Source of the DNA: Ashinkailepas kermadecensis
Taxonomy: Eukaryota; Arthropoda; Thecostraca; Neolepadidae
Direction of reading: 5' to 3'
Length of the DNA: 64,000 bases
Assembly: GCA_034440615.1 (NCBI GenBank)
Contig: JAOTOM010004004.1
Location: 132,501 to 196,500, forward strand
In this document: one piece after another, positions 1 to 12,182 of the stretch
How the letters are laid out: each line of letters begins with the position of its first letter
Numbering within the stretch: position 1 is the stretch's first letter
The notes under the pieces: model-generated
The model's input: the letters and a program-made list of their open reading frames with translations, nothing else
The model's database searches: none
What the model was told of the DNA's origin: nothing
Translations under genes and position numbers: made by a program

Positions 1-1330
1 CGACTGTTCATCAATGCAAATTATTCCTACAGGTAGAATTAAGGCATATTTGTACTTCTTGTTGTGGGGTGATGATCAGATCAGATGTTTCCATTACCAG
101 ACCACCAGATATTCCGAAGTAAAATTACGTCGTCACGCGTAGATAAGCCTATGGGTGACCTATCCGTAATACCTTCTGACTTGCGGCGGCAGTCCGCTGT
201 GTTCAAGGTGCCATGCTCTACTGTCAGTGCGGCACGTACTGATTGCCTGCAGCCGACTTACCCATGAGCGAAGGCCGTACCTTTGAACGGTACCTGTTAC
301 CTACCTTTTTACCCTTTTACTGTACCTTTTACTTAATTTGGACGTACCTCTCTCTCCCTTAGGGAAGTATTAGGGGACAAGTCATCAATTGTTCAATCGG
401 GATAGCTCTTCCGCTTCCTATGAGAAATAAAGTTCTATGTGATTTTGCCCATCATTAACTCGCTTTTACACCTGACAAAATGAGGATAATAGCACGGCAT
501 GATGTCCTGCGCACATCGACCCCTTCACATGCAGTTGTCTCGTCGACTGACCTTCGTGCATATGCCATTGTTTGATTGACGATGATATGGGCGCTGCATG
601 ACCTACGCAGTCGATATGCCCATAAACTCCAATAACAAACCTATCGGTAATTGGTGACCTTGAACTTTGTGAAGTTTATTAAGGCAAACTAGTAAGGCAA
701 TCGATAAGTTTCAAATATTTTTTGTTTGTTAAGCAAACGTTTTTATATCACCTTTCTTTATCTCATTGTTCGATACCCCGTAGTTTTCCAATTGGAAACA
801 ACTTACTCAAAATCCGTCCGTTCAGAAAATCGGAAAATCATACAAATCATGGAGAACGGACGCGTATATGGGATGTTTAAAACGCATTTAAGCAAAACTA
901 ATTTTTTTTTTTTGGGGGGGGACAGAACAGACAAATCATGCCCGTTTGTATTTCTGCCATCAAATTTATCAATTTCAATGGACTAGGGGTCACAGAATGT
1001 GACGAGGTCACGAGGTCAAACGTGAGAAATATTGATATTTTATCACAGATGTGTTTTCTTTAATCATTTTTATTCTCAATGATGCATAATATGTCACACT
1101 TTCTCTTCATTATTGATGAGATATCTATCGCCAAATATACCCTTGCTGTGTGACCTCAAAATACTGCCGTAGGCTATAGCTCCGTAACCGTTGGTCGGAT
1201 CGAGCTAAAAGTTGTCCAGGCGTGCTCAGGGCACAAGACCACCCTGTACACCAATTTTGTTCCAAATAAAAATGTATTGGGTGTACAATTTGAAATTTGT
1301 TCGTCGATCTGTCGTGGAACGCACCAATTG
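1..1330. other. Non-coding stretch; T12/G8 tract
   Basis: No gene is supported here. A homopolymer junction of twelve T (902-913) and eight G (914-921) is the most distinctive element. At 1005-1018 two AGGTCA half-sites are separated by 2 bp, with a GGGTCA just upstream at 987-992. The rest is mixed-composition sequence with only short, random-looking open frames on both strands. Confidence 0.6.
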
Positions 1331-2200
1331 GGAATAAAGACACGGACTTGGTAGCGTAGGTATCCGGTGAGGAGTGAAGAGTGGTAGAGTTGAAGGTAAG
1401 CGGACTAGGAGACTCGCATCACGTTTCTGGCCGTCTTTAAGGATTTGATGAGGCGGACGTGGGTCACCCACCGGCCTGAGCTCCGCCTGAATATCTTCCT
1501 TAGACATAAAGCGAAACTCCGGCGCGAAGATGGTGCCCCTGGTAGTGTTGCGGTTGGAATGGAGAGTGATTGTGACGGATTTACCACAATGTGCGGTGGT
1601 GCGAAGGAGGGCTTTGGTCTGGGCTCGGGTTTGGGTTTTGATGACAAGGGTTCCGCTGGCAGGGGCTTCGATGTCAGGACTGGCTAAGGAGCAGATGGCG
1701 AGGCGTGTTTGGTCGGCCAGAAAACGTTGATACGACGAAAGGAAGCGGTTTCATCGACAAGCTTGACGACTATGTACGAGCCAGCACTGTCGAGGTAGGG
1801 TTCGATGCGTTGGGTAGGTTCAGGTTGGGAGGGTGTGGTCTGGTTCGAGCGTTGGTCAGCGAAGTGGAGTGATTGTCCGGTCCGGATCTTGAGACGTAGT
1901 CGTAGTCTTGGGACGAGCAGGGGTCGGTGAGGCAGAAAGGGCTTCCATGACGTTATCTAAAGGAACAGATCGGCGTGGGTGGAGAAGGATATCACCGCCA
2001 GGTGTTATCCTCCTCTGGATGCCATCTAACGGTAGCATCCAGATAAGGAGTACCAGGGATAGAGATATTCCAGCCCGGGATAGAGCGATAGTCATCAGAC
2101 GTGGCCAATGGTGGAAATTCCGATTCGTAGTCCGGTGGCGAGCTGAAGTCAGTATCCTTCTTCTGATTTGTTTTCCAATGCGTGGAAATCCCCACCTAAT
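1290..2200 (-). pseudogene. Degraded LINE gag (ORF1) fragment
   Basis: Read on the minus strand this is the pre-zinc-knuckle part of a retrotransposon gag protein, split over at least three frames. A segment near 1820-1740 reads RIEPYLDSAGSYIVVKL. The next, about 1690-1370, carries GTLVIKTQTRAQ, then NTTRGTIFAPEFRFMSKEDI and DASLLVRL. A third, near 1360-1330, reads GYLRYQVRVFIPN. That order (substrate-like start, 'NTSRG' motif, strand before 'VR.FIPN') matches the gag domain just N-terminal to CCHC knuckles in jockey/I-type LINEs, and parallels the intact gag at 30443. The knuckles are absent. At least two frameshifts and an in-frame stop make it non-functional. Family assignment is by motif recognition only. 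Confidence 0.6.
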
Positions 2201-2858
2201 GAAATATAAATAAACATGAATAGCTCAGAAAAAAACGTGAAATGGAAGTGCGCCGACGAAAAACCACGTGGGGTAACCGGTGTCACCCTGCTAGAAGAAA
2301 AAGAATGCAGAAAAGAGCGACGGGTGTCGCCCCACAAAAATTAACAATATAGAACAGCTAAATGACCGAGTAATCACCCTAAATGGCAGAGTGGTTTGAG
2401 CAGCGATCGTCACACCAGGAGTTAATCAGAGGGTGACTGATCCTCAACCGTCCATGTCAATGTCAATGTCCATGTCAATGTAATCCGAGGGTGACTGATC
2501 CTGAACCGTCCATGTCAATGCTGAACCAATGGCTACATGTACAATAGAGCAGCGCTGTGCTGCTGTCTATGTTGTTAGTTATTTTGGCTTTAGGGCGCAT
2601 CGACCATGTTGATCACATAGCGCCCATAACAGTGTTTTTACTTCGGTTTCAGTTTCCGGCCAGGTTTGCTTCCATGTGTAAATGGTATTCACAGTGCGCA
2701 ATCCAGTGCAATGTCTTTACCTCCCCGAGTAGACGACAGCAAACTGTATTTGCGAGACAAACTCGAATAGTTGTCTAGTCTGAACCACACGTGACCCATC
2801 ATTTAGAATATTGCCATCGTCAGAGTGGGCACCTCTGTTCCAAAGCATCGTCTTACTC
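2201..2858. other. Non-coding stretch with a short duplication
   Basis: No gene is seen. A ~34-bp segment containing GGGTGACTGATCCT and CCGTCCATGTCAATG occurs at 2428-2462 and again at 2487-2520, with extra GTCAATG copies between. Confidence 0.5.
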
Positions 2859-3011
2859 TCTGTGCTGTAACAGTGACGATAGCTACAATGGTACAGCGCT
2901 GTACTACTGTCTGTGCTGTAACAGTAACGATAGCTACACTGGTACAGCGCTGTACTACTGTCTGTGCTGTAACAGTAACGATAGCTACACTGGTGCAGCG
3001 TTGTGCCACAG
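2859..3011. repeat. 51-bp minisatellite, 3 copies
   Basis: Three tandem copies start at 2859, 2910 and 2961. Each begins TCTGTGCTGTAACAG and ends GTACAGCGCTGTACTACTG or a close variant. Both strands stay open because the period is a multiple of three; there is no sign of real coding. Confidence 0.9.
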
Positions 3012-3215
3012 CCAAGATATGTACCAATGGCCGCGACTGTCCCACTGGCGCGCGGGCCGGAAGTATGCCCGACCTCTGGAGCTTGGGGTGCGGTACGACG
3101 CCGCCATGACCTGAAGCATCGCCCACTGCGGGGCGCCACACGCCGCCGCCGCTTTCCCAGGTCGATTTGCATCGGAAGAGCGGGGAAGCCTCGTCAGGCC
3201 AGCATAAAGCAGCCT

Positions 3216-4198
3216 GGGCCACGTCACAGGTACTGCACGCTCTTCAGATGTGGGCTACGTCACAGGTACTGCACGCTCTTCAGATGTGGGCTACGTCACA
3301 GGTACTGCATGCTCTTCAGATGTGGGCCACGTCACAGGTACTGCACGCTCTTCAGATGTGGGCTACGTCACAGGTACTGCACGCTCTTCAGATGTGGGCT
3401 ACGTCACAGGTACTGCACGCTCTTCAGATGTGGGCCACGTCACAGGTACTGCATGCTCTTCAGATGTGGGCCACGTCACAGGTACTGCACGCTCTTCAGG
3501 CATGTGCCCGGGTACTGACGCTCTTCAGATGTGGGCTACGTCAATGTTGCATGCTGTTCAGGCGTGGGCTACGTCACAGGTACTGCACGTTCTTCAGATG
3601 TGGGCTACGTCACAGGTACTGCATGCTGTTCAGGCATGGGCCACGTCACAGGTACAGCACGCTCTTATGTGTGGGCTACGTCACGGTACTGGTTGTGTGG
3701 GCCACGTCACAGGTACTGCACGCTCTTCAGGCATGGGCCACGTCACAGGTACTGCACGCTCTTCAGATGTGGGCTACGTCACAGGTACTGCATGCTGTTC
3801 AGGCGTGGGCTACGTCACAGGTACTGCACGTTCTTCAGATGTGGGCTACGTCACAGGTACTGCATGCTGTTCAGGCTGGTAGGTACAGGTTTCATGTGGG
3901 CTACGTCACAGGTACTGCACGCTCTTCAGGGTGGGTACGTCACTACGTGGGCTACGTCACAGGTACTGCATGCTCTTCAGGCGTGGGCTACGTCACAGGT
4001 ACTGCACGCTCTTCAGATGTGGGCTACGTCACAGGTACTGCATGCTGTTCAGGCATGGCCACGTCACAGGTACAGCACGCTCTTCAGGTGTGGGCCACGT
4101 CACAGGTACTGCACGCTCTTCAGGCGTGGGCTACGTCACACGTACTGCATGCTGTTCAGGCGTGGGCCACGTCACAGGTACTGCACACTCTCCAGGCG
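3216..4198. repeat. 36-bp minisatellite, about 27 copies
   Basis: The unit reads GGGCTACGTCACAGGTACTG followed by a CACGCTCTTCAGATGT-type end. The first nine copies are exact 36-mers. After about 3500 the copies carry indels and a second unit type appears (TGCTGTTCAGGCGT). Every unit contains TACGTCAC or CACGTCAC. Long plus-strand frames here result from the 12-codon period and are not genes. Confidence 0.95.
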
Positions 4199-6040
4199 TC
4201 AGTTGTGACCAAGCCCGACCGGTGAAAACCGTGAAGCGTGCCACGGCTAGTAGTGGTGGCGCCCACCACCAGCGAGATCGCTCTCTGCCCAGCCCGTGTC
4301 AGCTGCTGGAAACCGAGTCAGTGGTTACGGGAAGCCGAGTCCACGCGAGTTGCGGGAAACCGAGCTCGCGTCAGTTGCGGGAAGCGGATTCCGTGTCGTC
4401 TACGGAAAAACCGAGGCGGAGTCGTGGTAATTATATTGCAACAGCCACCTATCGAATGGCGATCCCGTGTCGCCTGCGGCTAAGCTGATGCACAGTCGTG
4501 GTATAATATTGCAACAGCCACCTATTGAATAGCCATTCGGGGCGCATTGTTTATTGAGAGCCAATCAAAGTTTCTCGATTGGTTTATTAAAACATCAATA
4601 GGGACTGAACTCAGTTCTTTACTGAATTCTTTATTTCTTACCGGGCGCACTAATTTAAAGCTGCAAATTAAAACATATTTCGAAGCTAGGTTGTGCATTT
4701 CCGAAGTTCTCCCGTACAGATACGTCTATGCCAGGAACAGATCAAACAAGTGATGGCTAAAGTTAAAAGTTATGGGATAGAAAAAGCGACATTCGGTTGG
4801 TATATACTCGGAGATCAGTGACCTGGTTGCTGAGTCCATATATACCCCGTCTGATTTGATGCATGAATGTCGGTTGGCATGCACCACATACTGTTTTACG
4901 TCTGTCGGCATGGAGGGATCTGGATTGGTTGCGGTGGCAGCGGCGGGAAGCCCGTGGCAGCCAGCTGGGAATCAATCCACCGCTTCTGACCCACCCACAG
5001 CCATGGCGGAAATTGACAGTGTTGCGCCCACTGAGTGTGAACCGGCTGCCATACAGCATAGCATCAGCGGCTGACATCAGGAGGCAACTGGGACCAGCTT
5101 CACTCTCACTTCCCAGCCGGGCCGGCGGTCGAGAGCCGCAGAGCGCGCTCGCTCACCAGTTCCCCACCGTTGCACATCCAATGAGACGTGCGCACACATT
5201 AGTGTTCGGCGGAAGCACACCACGGCCCTGTCGCAAGGCAGGCAGCGGCTGAGAAGCGCTACCACAAACCGTCCAAAACCGGCACCGTGCAATCAGGCGG
5301 AACGCGTATCCACCGACACCTGAGCACACCAACAAATTACTCCCCTCTGCGCAACACCTCGATACGCCGCTGAACACCGACACCTGAGCCCACCAGCGGA
5401 CTACCCCATCCGCGCAACACCTCGATACGCCGCTGAACACTTCAGTACGCCGCGAAACGTGGATCAATCGCCATCAAACGCCAATTTAATAAGCGAGATA
5501 GATCCTAACTTATTGCACACACCCTTAATCAATCCAGCAGCCTAGAATCCTAGTACCATAATCTTTTGTGGCATCACGGGCGGTACAAATACCCAACCCA
5601 TTGCTTTGACAACGGCAGGTCTTTCATCGCGATGAACGCACGCATCAATCACACGCCTGCCCCGACGTCGCCCCCGCCAAGTCGTAACGAATGCTGCTGG
5701 GAATGCGATAGGCCAAATTGCATAAACAAAGCTGCAGCACTGAAGCAAATCTGAGCCGAGGTCACTGCTTCTAAATATTGTGCTCAGTTCAGGCCTGGGA
5801 AGCTGGTGAGATTATGTGATAGTACCGGCACATGCAATAATTGCCACGTGCTTTGCTACTCATTGCAATTGACACGACACGTGTGCCATTCCACCATTGT
5901 ATCATGAGTGACCCACACATGATACGTATCGCCGCTCATTGAAGGTTTTATGCATTGCACTACGCTCCAAGCCGGACGCCTTACCGAGAGCACAGCTATT
6001 CCAAGAGCTTTGGAGCGGCACAAATATGACGTGCAGGCGG
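4199..6040. other. Non-coding stretch with small duplications
   Basis: No gene is supported. A ~40-bp segment containing TATTGCAACAGCCACCTAT occurs at about 4422-4460 and 4494-4533. A ~64-bp repeat containing CGACACCTGAGC and GCAACACCTCGATACGCCGC occurs at about 5313 and 5377. A TATATATA stretch lies at 4837. Open frames around 4763-5292 lack splice or start context I trust. Confidence 0.5.
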
Positions 6041-6259
6041 CCCAGCTCGACCCAGCTCGGCCCAGCTCGGCGCAGCTCGGCCCAGCTCGGCCCAGCTCGA
6101 CGCAGCTCGGCCCAGCTCGGCCCAGCTCGGCCCAGCTCGGCCCAGCTCGGCGCAGCTCGGCCCAGGTCGGCGCAGCCCGGCCCAGCTCGACGCAGCTCGA
6201 CGCAGCTCGGCCCAGCTCGTCGCAGCTCGGCCCAGCTCGGCCCAGCTCGACGCAGCTCC
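6041..6259. repeat. 10-bp minisatellite (CCCAGCTCGG)n
   Basis: About 22 units of CCCAGCTCGG, with C/G changes at position 2 and G/A at position 10. The period is not a multiple of three, so translated frames cycle. GC-rich. Confidence 0.95.
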
Positions 6260-6381
6260 AAGACGTGGCAGCCGCAGCAGGATGTTTGCCGGCCACACCC
6301 GGGACAGGATGTTTGGACTGCGCCGAACAACAGCACAGCGGGCCACGGCCGGCCGACCGACGCGGCCAAACAAACCGTGCC

Positions 6382-7505
6382 GTGAACAGCCCCAGTATCC
6401 ACACCCGAGCCCACCCCCAACCACAGCCGACACCAGGTGTACATCCTGCCACGTGAACAGCCCCAGTACGTACACCCGAGCCCACCCACCACCACAGCCG
6501 ACACCAGGTGTACATCCTGCCACGTGAACAGCCCCAGCATCTACACCCGAGCCCACCCACCACCACAGCCGGCACCAGGTGTACGTCCTGCCACGTGACC
6601 GTGCCGTGAACAGCCCCAGTATGTACACCCGAGCCCACCCACCACCACAGCCGGCACCAGGTGTACGTCCTGCCACGTGACCGTGCCGTGAACAGCCCCA
6701 GTATCCACACCCGAGCCCACCCACCACCACAGCCGGCACTAGGTGTACATCCTGCCACGTGACCGTGCCGTGAACAGCCCCAGCATCTACACCCGAGCCC
6801 ACCCACCACCACAGCCGGCACCAGGTGTACGTCCTGCCACGTGACCGTGCCGTGAACAGCCCCAGCATCTACACCCGAGCCCACCCACCACCACAGCCGG
6901 CACCAGGTGTACATCCTGCCACGTGAACAGCCCCAGTACGTACACCCGAGCCCACCCACCACCACAGCCGGCACCAGGTGTACGTCCTGCCACGTGAACA
7001 GCCCCAGTATCCACACCCGAGCCCACCCACCACCACAGCCGACACCAGGTGTACATCCTGCCACGTGAACAGCCCCAGTATCCACACCCGAGCCCACCCA
7101 CCACCACAGCCGACACCAGGTGTACATCCTGCCACGTGAACAGCCCCAGTATCCACACCCGAGCCCACCCACCACCACAGCCGGCACCAGGTGTACATCC
7201 TGCCACGTGAACAGCCCCAGTATCCACACCCGAGCCCACCCACCACCACAGCCGGCACCAGGTGTACATCCTGCCACGTGACCGTGCCGTGAACAGCCCC
7301 AGCATCTACACCCGAGCCCACCCACCACCACAGCCGGCACCAGGTGTACGTCCTGCCACGTGAACAGCCCCAGTATCCACACCCGAGCCCACCCACCACC
7401 ACAGCCGGCACCAGGTGTACATCCTGCCACGTCACCGTGCCGTGAACAGCCCCAGTATGTACACCCGAACCCATCCACCACCGCTGCCGGCACCAGGTGT
7501 ATATG
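6382..7505. repeat. 71/82-bp minisatellite, about 15 copies
   Basis: Units begin GTGAACAGCCCCAGTATCCA and end ACATCCTGCCAC. They come in two lengths: 71 bp, and 82 bp with an extra GTGACCGTGCC. The junction makes CCACGTGA in every copy. The array is stop-free in minus frames for several hundred codons, which explains a spurious frame spanning 5856-8090. Confidence 0.95.
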
Positions 7506-8310
7506 TGACGCACTGGCCCGAGCTGAGTTGCACTGCCAGCACAGTTCTGGCGGGGGAGAACTGAACCGGCCATCGGAGGTGGGACGGGCGATGCAGCAGA
7601 TGCAAAAATGCAGCAGGTGAGGACACAGTGGGTTGGCAGATGCAGGAATATAGCAGTGCGGATGAAGTGGACCGGCGGATGGCGGAACGCAGCGGGTGCG
7701 GATGTAGTGGACCGGCGGAAGCAAGAGGGAACGAAGGGACCAGTGGAAGAACAGATCGTGTGGCGGAGGGACAGTGACACTGGATATGGGAAGCAGATGG
7801 ACCTGTGGAGAGACAGAGGGACTGGCAGAGGGGCGGAGAGACGGTGGCACCGGCGATGGAGAACAGATGGACCGGTGGAGAGACAAAGGGGCTGAAAAGT
7901 GATGGAGGGACTGGCGTAGATAAACACAAGGCCCGACGCGTTGGTCTTTGTGTTCTTTTTTGTACCTCCTGCAAATCCACCCAAGCGACCGGCAGAAGAC
8001 GAAGGAGCCACCAGGATGGTGGAGCCGGCGGAACGGGACCGGACGGACCGGCCGGCATATCAGGCGCTGCTCGGTGGCGGCCGATCTCAAGCCTCTGAGT
8101 AGGACAAATCACCAGATGTGTATCAGAAACGACGCTCGAGGTGGTCGCCGTCCGTCAGCGAGGTGGTCGCCGTCCGTCAGCGAGGCGGCACCGATCTGCG
8201 GCCCAGAGCGGCGCCGACTGACGCTGCTCAGAAGCAGCGCGCCGCTCAGAGACGAGACGCTCTGCGAAGCGGCGTGCCAGTGATCCGGGCACACACACCA
8301 TCCGGACCGT
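7506..8310. other. Degenerate repeats, no gene
   Basis: From about 7640 to 7910 there are diverged repeats of AGTGGACCGGCGG and GATGGACCGGTGGAGAGAC. A 26-bp unit containing AGGTGGTCGCCGTCCGTCAG is duplicated at about 8138-8190. No coding region is supported. Confidence 0.55.
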
Positions 8311-8600
8311 CAGATCGGCTGACAGACGGTGTCGGGCCGAACAGTCCGACCGGCTGGCAGACGGTGTCGACCCGAACAGTCAGACCGGCTGACAGACGGT
8401 GTCGACCCGAACAGTCAGACCGGCTGACAGACGGTGTCGACCCGAACAGTCAGACCGGCTGACAGACGGTGTCGACCCGAACACCGGCTGACAGACCGGT
8501 GTCGACCCGAACAGTCAGACCGGCTGACAGACCGGTGTCGACCCGAACAGTCAGACCGGCTGACAGACGGTGTCGACACGAACAGTCAGACCGGCAGAGA
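8311..8600. repeat. 35-bp minisatellite, about 8 copies
   Basis: The unit starts CAGACCGGCTGACAGACGGT and ends GTCGACCCGAACAGT. One copy is shortened and some have CCGGT in place of CGGT. Each copy carries a GTCGAC site. Confidence 0.95.
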
Positions 8601-9163
8601 TATTGGCCGAGACCCGAACCGTGAAACCGGCAGGCAGACTGGTGCGGACCAGAGTCGTGAGACGAGTATACGCCGGCAGATCGGTCGGCGAGGAGCGCCA
8701 TCACGATCGCGTCCTCACTGCGGACCGGCACGGATGTCATTCACGACCACCGCACGAGGCTCACTCGATCCCTACGCAGTCATCCCACGGGACCGCCCCG
8801 TCACGGTGTGACGCAGAGCCGTCACGGCACCCAACACCCCCTCCCCATGATGTGGGAGTCAGGACGGGCGCCTCCCTCACGATCTGCGCCGTCACAGCAT
8901 ATATCACCGTCGCACCTCCATTATCGCCGCCGCCGCCGCCGCTGCCGGTCAAGGTGACGGGGGCAGCCTTACGTGGAGCCAACAAGACGGGGGTGACGGC
9001 AGCTATCCCAGCTGCGTGACAGGTCAGCGCGGGTCAATGTTACTGGGCCGATCCTCGGTAGCTGGGACAAGCCAACCATTCAATTACTATTGTTATGTGA
9101 ACCAAGCGTAATTGGTGTCGCTCGTTTCCAGGTGGCTGAACACACCATTACGGTTGGCTGAGG
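8601..9163. other. Unique GC-rich stretch, no gene
   Basis: A short CCG trinucleotide run is at about 8929-8941. No supported gene. Confidence 0.5.
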
Positions 9164-9810
9164 AATCTGACGACGCAGTGTGTTCGTGCTGCGGGAGACC
9201 CTGAGGCAGCGTGTCGGCTCCGCCGCTGGCACGGGCGGCTGACGGCGCAGTGTGTTCGTGCTGCGGGAGACCCTGAGCAGCGTGTCGGCTCCGCCGCTGG
9301 CACGGGCGGCTGACGACGCAGTGTGTTCGTGCTGCGGGAGACCCTGAGGCAGCGTGTCGGCTCCGCCGCTGGCACGGGCGGCTGACGACGCAGTGTGTTC
9401 GTGCTGCGGGAGACCCTGAGCAGCGTGTCGGCTCCGCCGCGGCACGGGCGGCTGACGGCGCAGAGTGTTCGTGCTGCGGGAGACCCTGAGCAGCGTGTCG
9501 GCTCCGCCGCTGGCACGGGCGGCTGACGACGCAGTGTGTTCGTGCTGCGGGAGACCCTGAGCAGCGTGTCGGCTCCGCCGCTGGCACGGGCGGCTGACGA
9601 CGCAGTGTGTTCGTGCTGCGGGAGACCCTGAGGCAGCGTGTCGGCTCCGCCGCTGGCACGGGCGGCTGACGACGCAGTGTGTTCGTGCTGCGGGAGACCC
9701 TGAGCAGCGTGTCGGCTCCGCCGCTGGCACGGGCGGCTGACGGCGCAGTGTGTTCGTGCTGCGGGAGACCCTGAGCAGCGTGTCGGCTCCGCCGCTGGCA
9801 CGGGCGGCGG
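9164..9810. repeat. 71/72-bp minisatellite, 9 copies
   Basis: Copies contain GCAGTGTGTTCGTGCTGCGG and GTGTCGGCTCCGCCGCTGG. A G insertion (GAGGCAGCG versus GAGCAGCG) produces the 71/72-bp difference and shifts the translated frame between copies. The flank at 9811-9990 is G-rich low-complexity sequence. Confidence 0.95.
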
Positions 9811-10160
9811 CCCACGGCTGGGGAGGGGAAGCGGCTCAGGGGTGGGCAGGGAAGAGCACTGAGGGGTGGGGTGGGAAGAGTGCTGAGGCGCGGAGGCGGG
9901 GGGGGGGGGCGTTGAGGGGCGGGGAAGAGCGTGCCACCGCTTGGATGGGCGAGGGCTCAGTGCTAGAGAGGAGGGGGCGAAGGCCGACTTCGGGGGGGAG
10001 TACTTTGAATTGCTGCATGCAACCCACCAGGTAAAACTCTGCCGTTCTACTGAGGGAGTGACGCCGCTAAAAGACATCGGTGGAAACGTTCACTTGCCAG
10101 GAGACCATCGGGTCTAGGCGGTTTTAGCGGCCGACAATGCTTCGGCCAGTCACTGGTGAG

Positions 10161-10304
10161 CAGTGGCGCAGCCAGGATTTTCCTACAGGAGGCCCGACCA
10201 AAAACGAATGTAATTAATGGCTGTGAAAATATCAAAACGTCTTGTTTGATCTGGTGTATCTGCGGTTCCTGGGGGGACCTCCCCAACAATTGGCTGTGCC
10301 TCTG
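10161..10304 (+). mobile_element. hAT-like MITE, 144 bp
   Basis: The left end reads CAGTGGCGCAGCCA. The right end, read on the minus strand, is CAGAGGCACAGCCA, giving 12 of 14 matching terminal bases in inverted orientation. The element is bounded by an exact 8-bp direct repeat CTGGTGAG (10153-10160 and 10305-10312), which fits the hAT target consensus nTnnnnAn. There is no coding capacity, so it would be a non-autonomous element moved by a transposase encoded elsewhere. Confidence 0.75.
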
Positions 10305-10369
10305 CTGGTGAGAGCTCCGTCGAGGAACGCCCACCGGAGGGTTCGACAGGTAACCGTGGACTCAGGACA

Positions 10370-10841
10370 TGGGCTCCGGACAGCGGCCCCCGCCACAGGT
10401 CTCATCAGACCATCATAGGTTCCTGACAGGGTCTGCGAACGGCGGCCCCCACCACAGGTCTCATCAGACCACAATGGCTTCCTGACATGGTCTCCGGACG
10501 GCGGCCCCCACCACAGGTCTAATCAGACCACAATGGCTTCCTGACATGGTCCCCGGGCGGCGGCCCCCACCACAGGTCTAATCAGACCACAATGACTTCC
10601 TGACATGGTCTCCGGACGGCGGCCCCCACCACAGGTCTAATCAGACCACAATGACTTCCTGACATGGTCTCCGGACGGCGGCCCCCACCACAGGTCTCAT
10701 CAGACCACAATGGCTTCCTGACATGGTCTCCGGACGGCGGTCCCCACCACTGGCCTGATCAGACCATCATAGGTTCCTGACAGGGTCTGCGAACGGCGGT
10801 ACCCACCACAGGTCCGACCAGATCAACATGGGCTCCTGACA
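10370..10841. repeat. 59-bp minisatellite, 8 copies
   Basis: The unit contains GACGGCGGCCCCCACCACAG and ATCAGACCACAATGGCTTCC, followed by TGACATGG. Terminal copies are the most diverged. Confidence 0.93.
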
Positions 10842-12182
10842 ATTTCCCTGTCCAGGATAGAAACCCTGAGCAAATGAAATCTAATCTCCGTGTCTACAGC
10901 ATGACTTTCCAATGGTGAGCATTATGCATATTCATGGACATTGATAATTGGGGTTTTCAGGCACGTCATATCCATGAACATCGAGTCATCACGTAGGTAT
11001 AATGTAATCCATCCATTCCATATGAAGCAAAGCCAAATCGATTTAACTCAGCTATACTTGACGTATCTTTCATAACACATGTACGTTTCTCGGTAAGCAT
11101 GGATAAGTAAGTATTCATCCATTTGCATATATAAGCATAATTAAGCATACAGTGGTGGCTTGTTTTATCTTCATGTTTGCTGTTCACAAAGGCTTATGGT
11201 GGTACCTCAAACAATCCATATCTCTGACACTTAACGTACATGTTGGTAACTGCACCTACTGTGGAATACTCCTTACCTGCACCCGTTTCACAAGTGTCAT
11301 TTCATTTCATGTAACCACTTGTTTACGTACTGCTGTACAATTATGTAGCTTTGTGAGCACGCTTGCTGGTCATGGTCCACTTCCCCCTCTTTCTCTAGGG
11401 TGAGCTGCCGTAATTGCAAGTGGTTACTGGCTATGATGACATAACCGAGTACCAGAGTGTATCTGGGAAGTGAATTAAGACCAGCCACTAACTTCTGAGC
11501 TGGTGGACAAAAACATGCGCGCTTATGCAGGAGCTCACCGGATATTTATGTGCTGGGGGTACCGGAATAACACTTTTCAGTCAGCCATAACAGGGAATTT
11601 TCGGTACGGAGCAGCCCATGTAGCATACAGGAAGTAATATCAAACAAACAAGGTTGAAGTCCTTTTGTGATTTTGTGCATACGTTGTTTTTGCGAAATAA
11701 AAATACACGCTATTGCGTGCTGCGTTTGAACGGCCCCTTTATAATCGACATAAGCAGTAACAAACTTTGTTTCCCATGTACTACCGAATACATAATTTCG
11801 TCCGTTCGAATATGAAGCCGCTATGCTTTGAAAGAGCTCTGAATCGCATCTACTCCGACCCACCAATACAAAAAAAACAAATGATAATAATTTGGCATGA
11901 GAGATCGCCTAAAAAGGTATATGAACAGCAAAAATAGTCTCAAATCACTACCCTGTCACCCTTCTCTATAACTGTAGATGCAATGCACAGTACACTACAT
12001 GTTTTTTGTTGCACGCGGTAGGGTACCTGGGCAGATGACGATTTACGAATTCACAGCTGATAAATCTGCAGGTGCCCGTATTCCTGTTCCGACTGTCAGT
12101 GTGGTGACAGTGACTCAGTCGCTGCCTGCGATCTGTTCGCCTCGACCAGTCACTTTTGCGGACAGTGGACGTGACTGCCACA
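10842..12182. other. Unique, AT-richer stretch, no gene
   Basis: The composition is close to ordinary intronic or intergenic DNA, with no arrays. Short open frames at 11152-11403 and 11546-11866 show no splice sites or conserved motifs I can recognise. Confidence 0.5.

Noticed and set aside
5856..8090. 744-codon minus-strand frame
   Set aside because: It passes through the 10-bp and 71/82-bp arrays. The translation is the repeat read in cycling frames.
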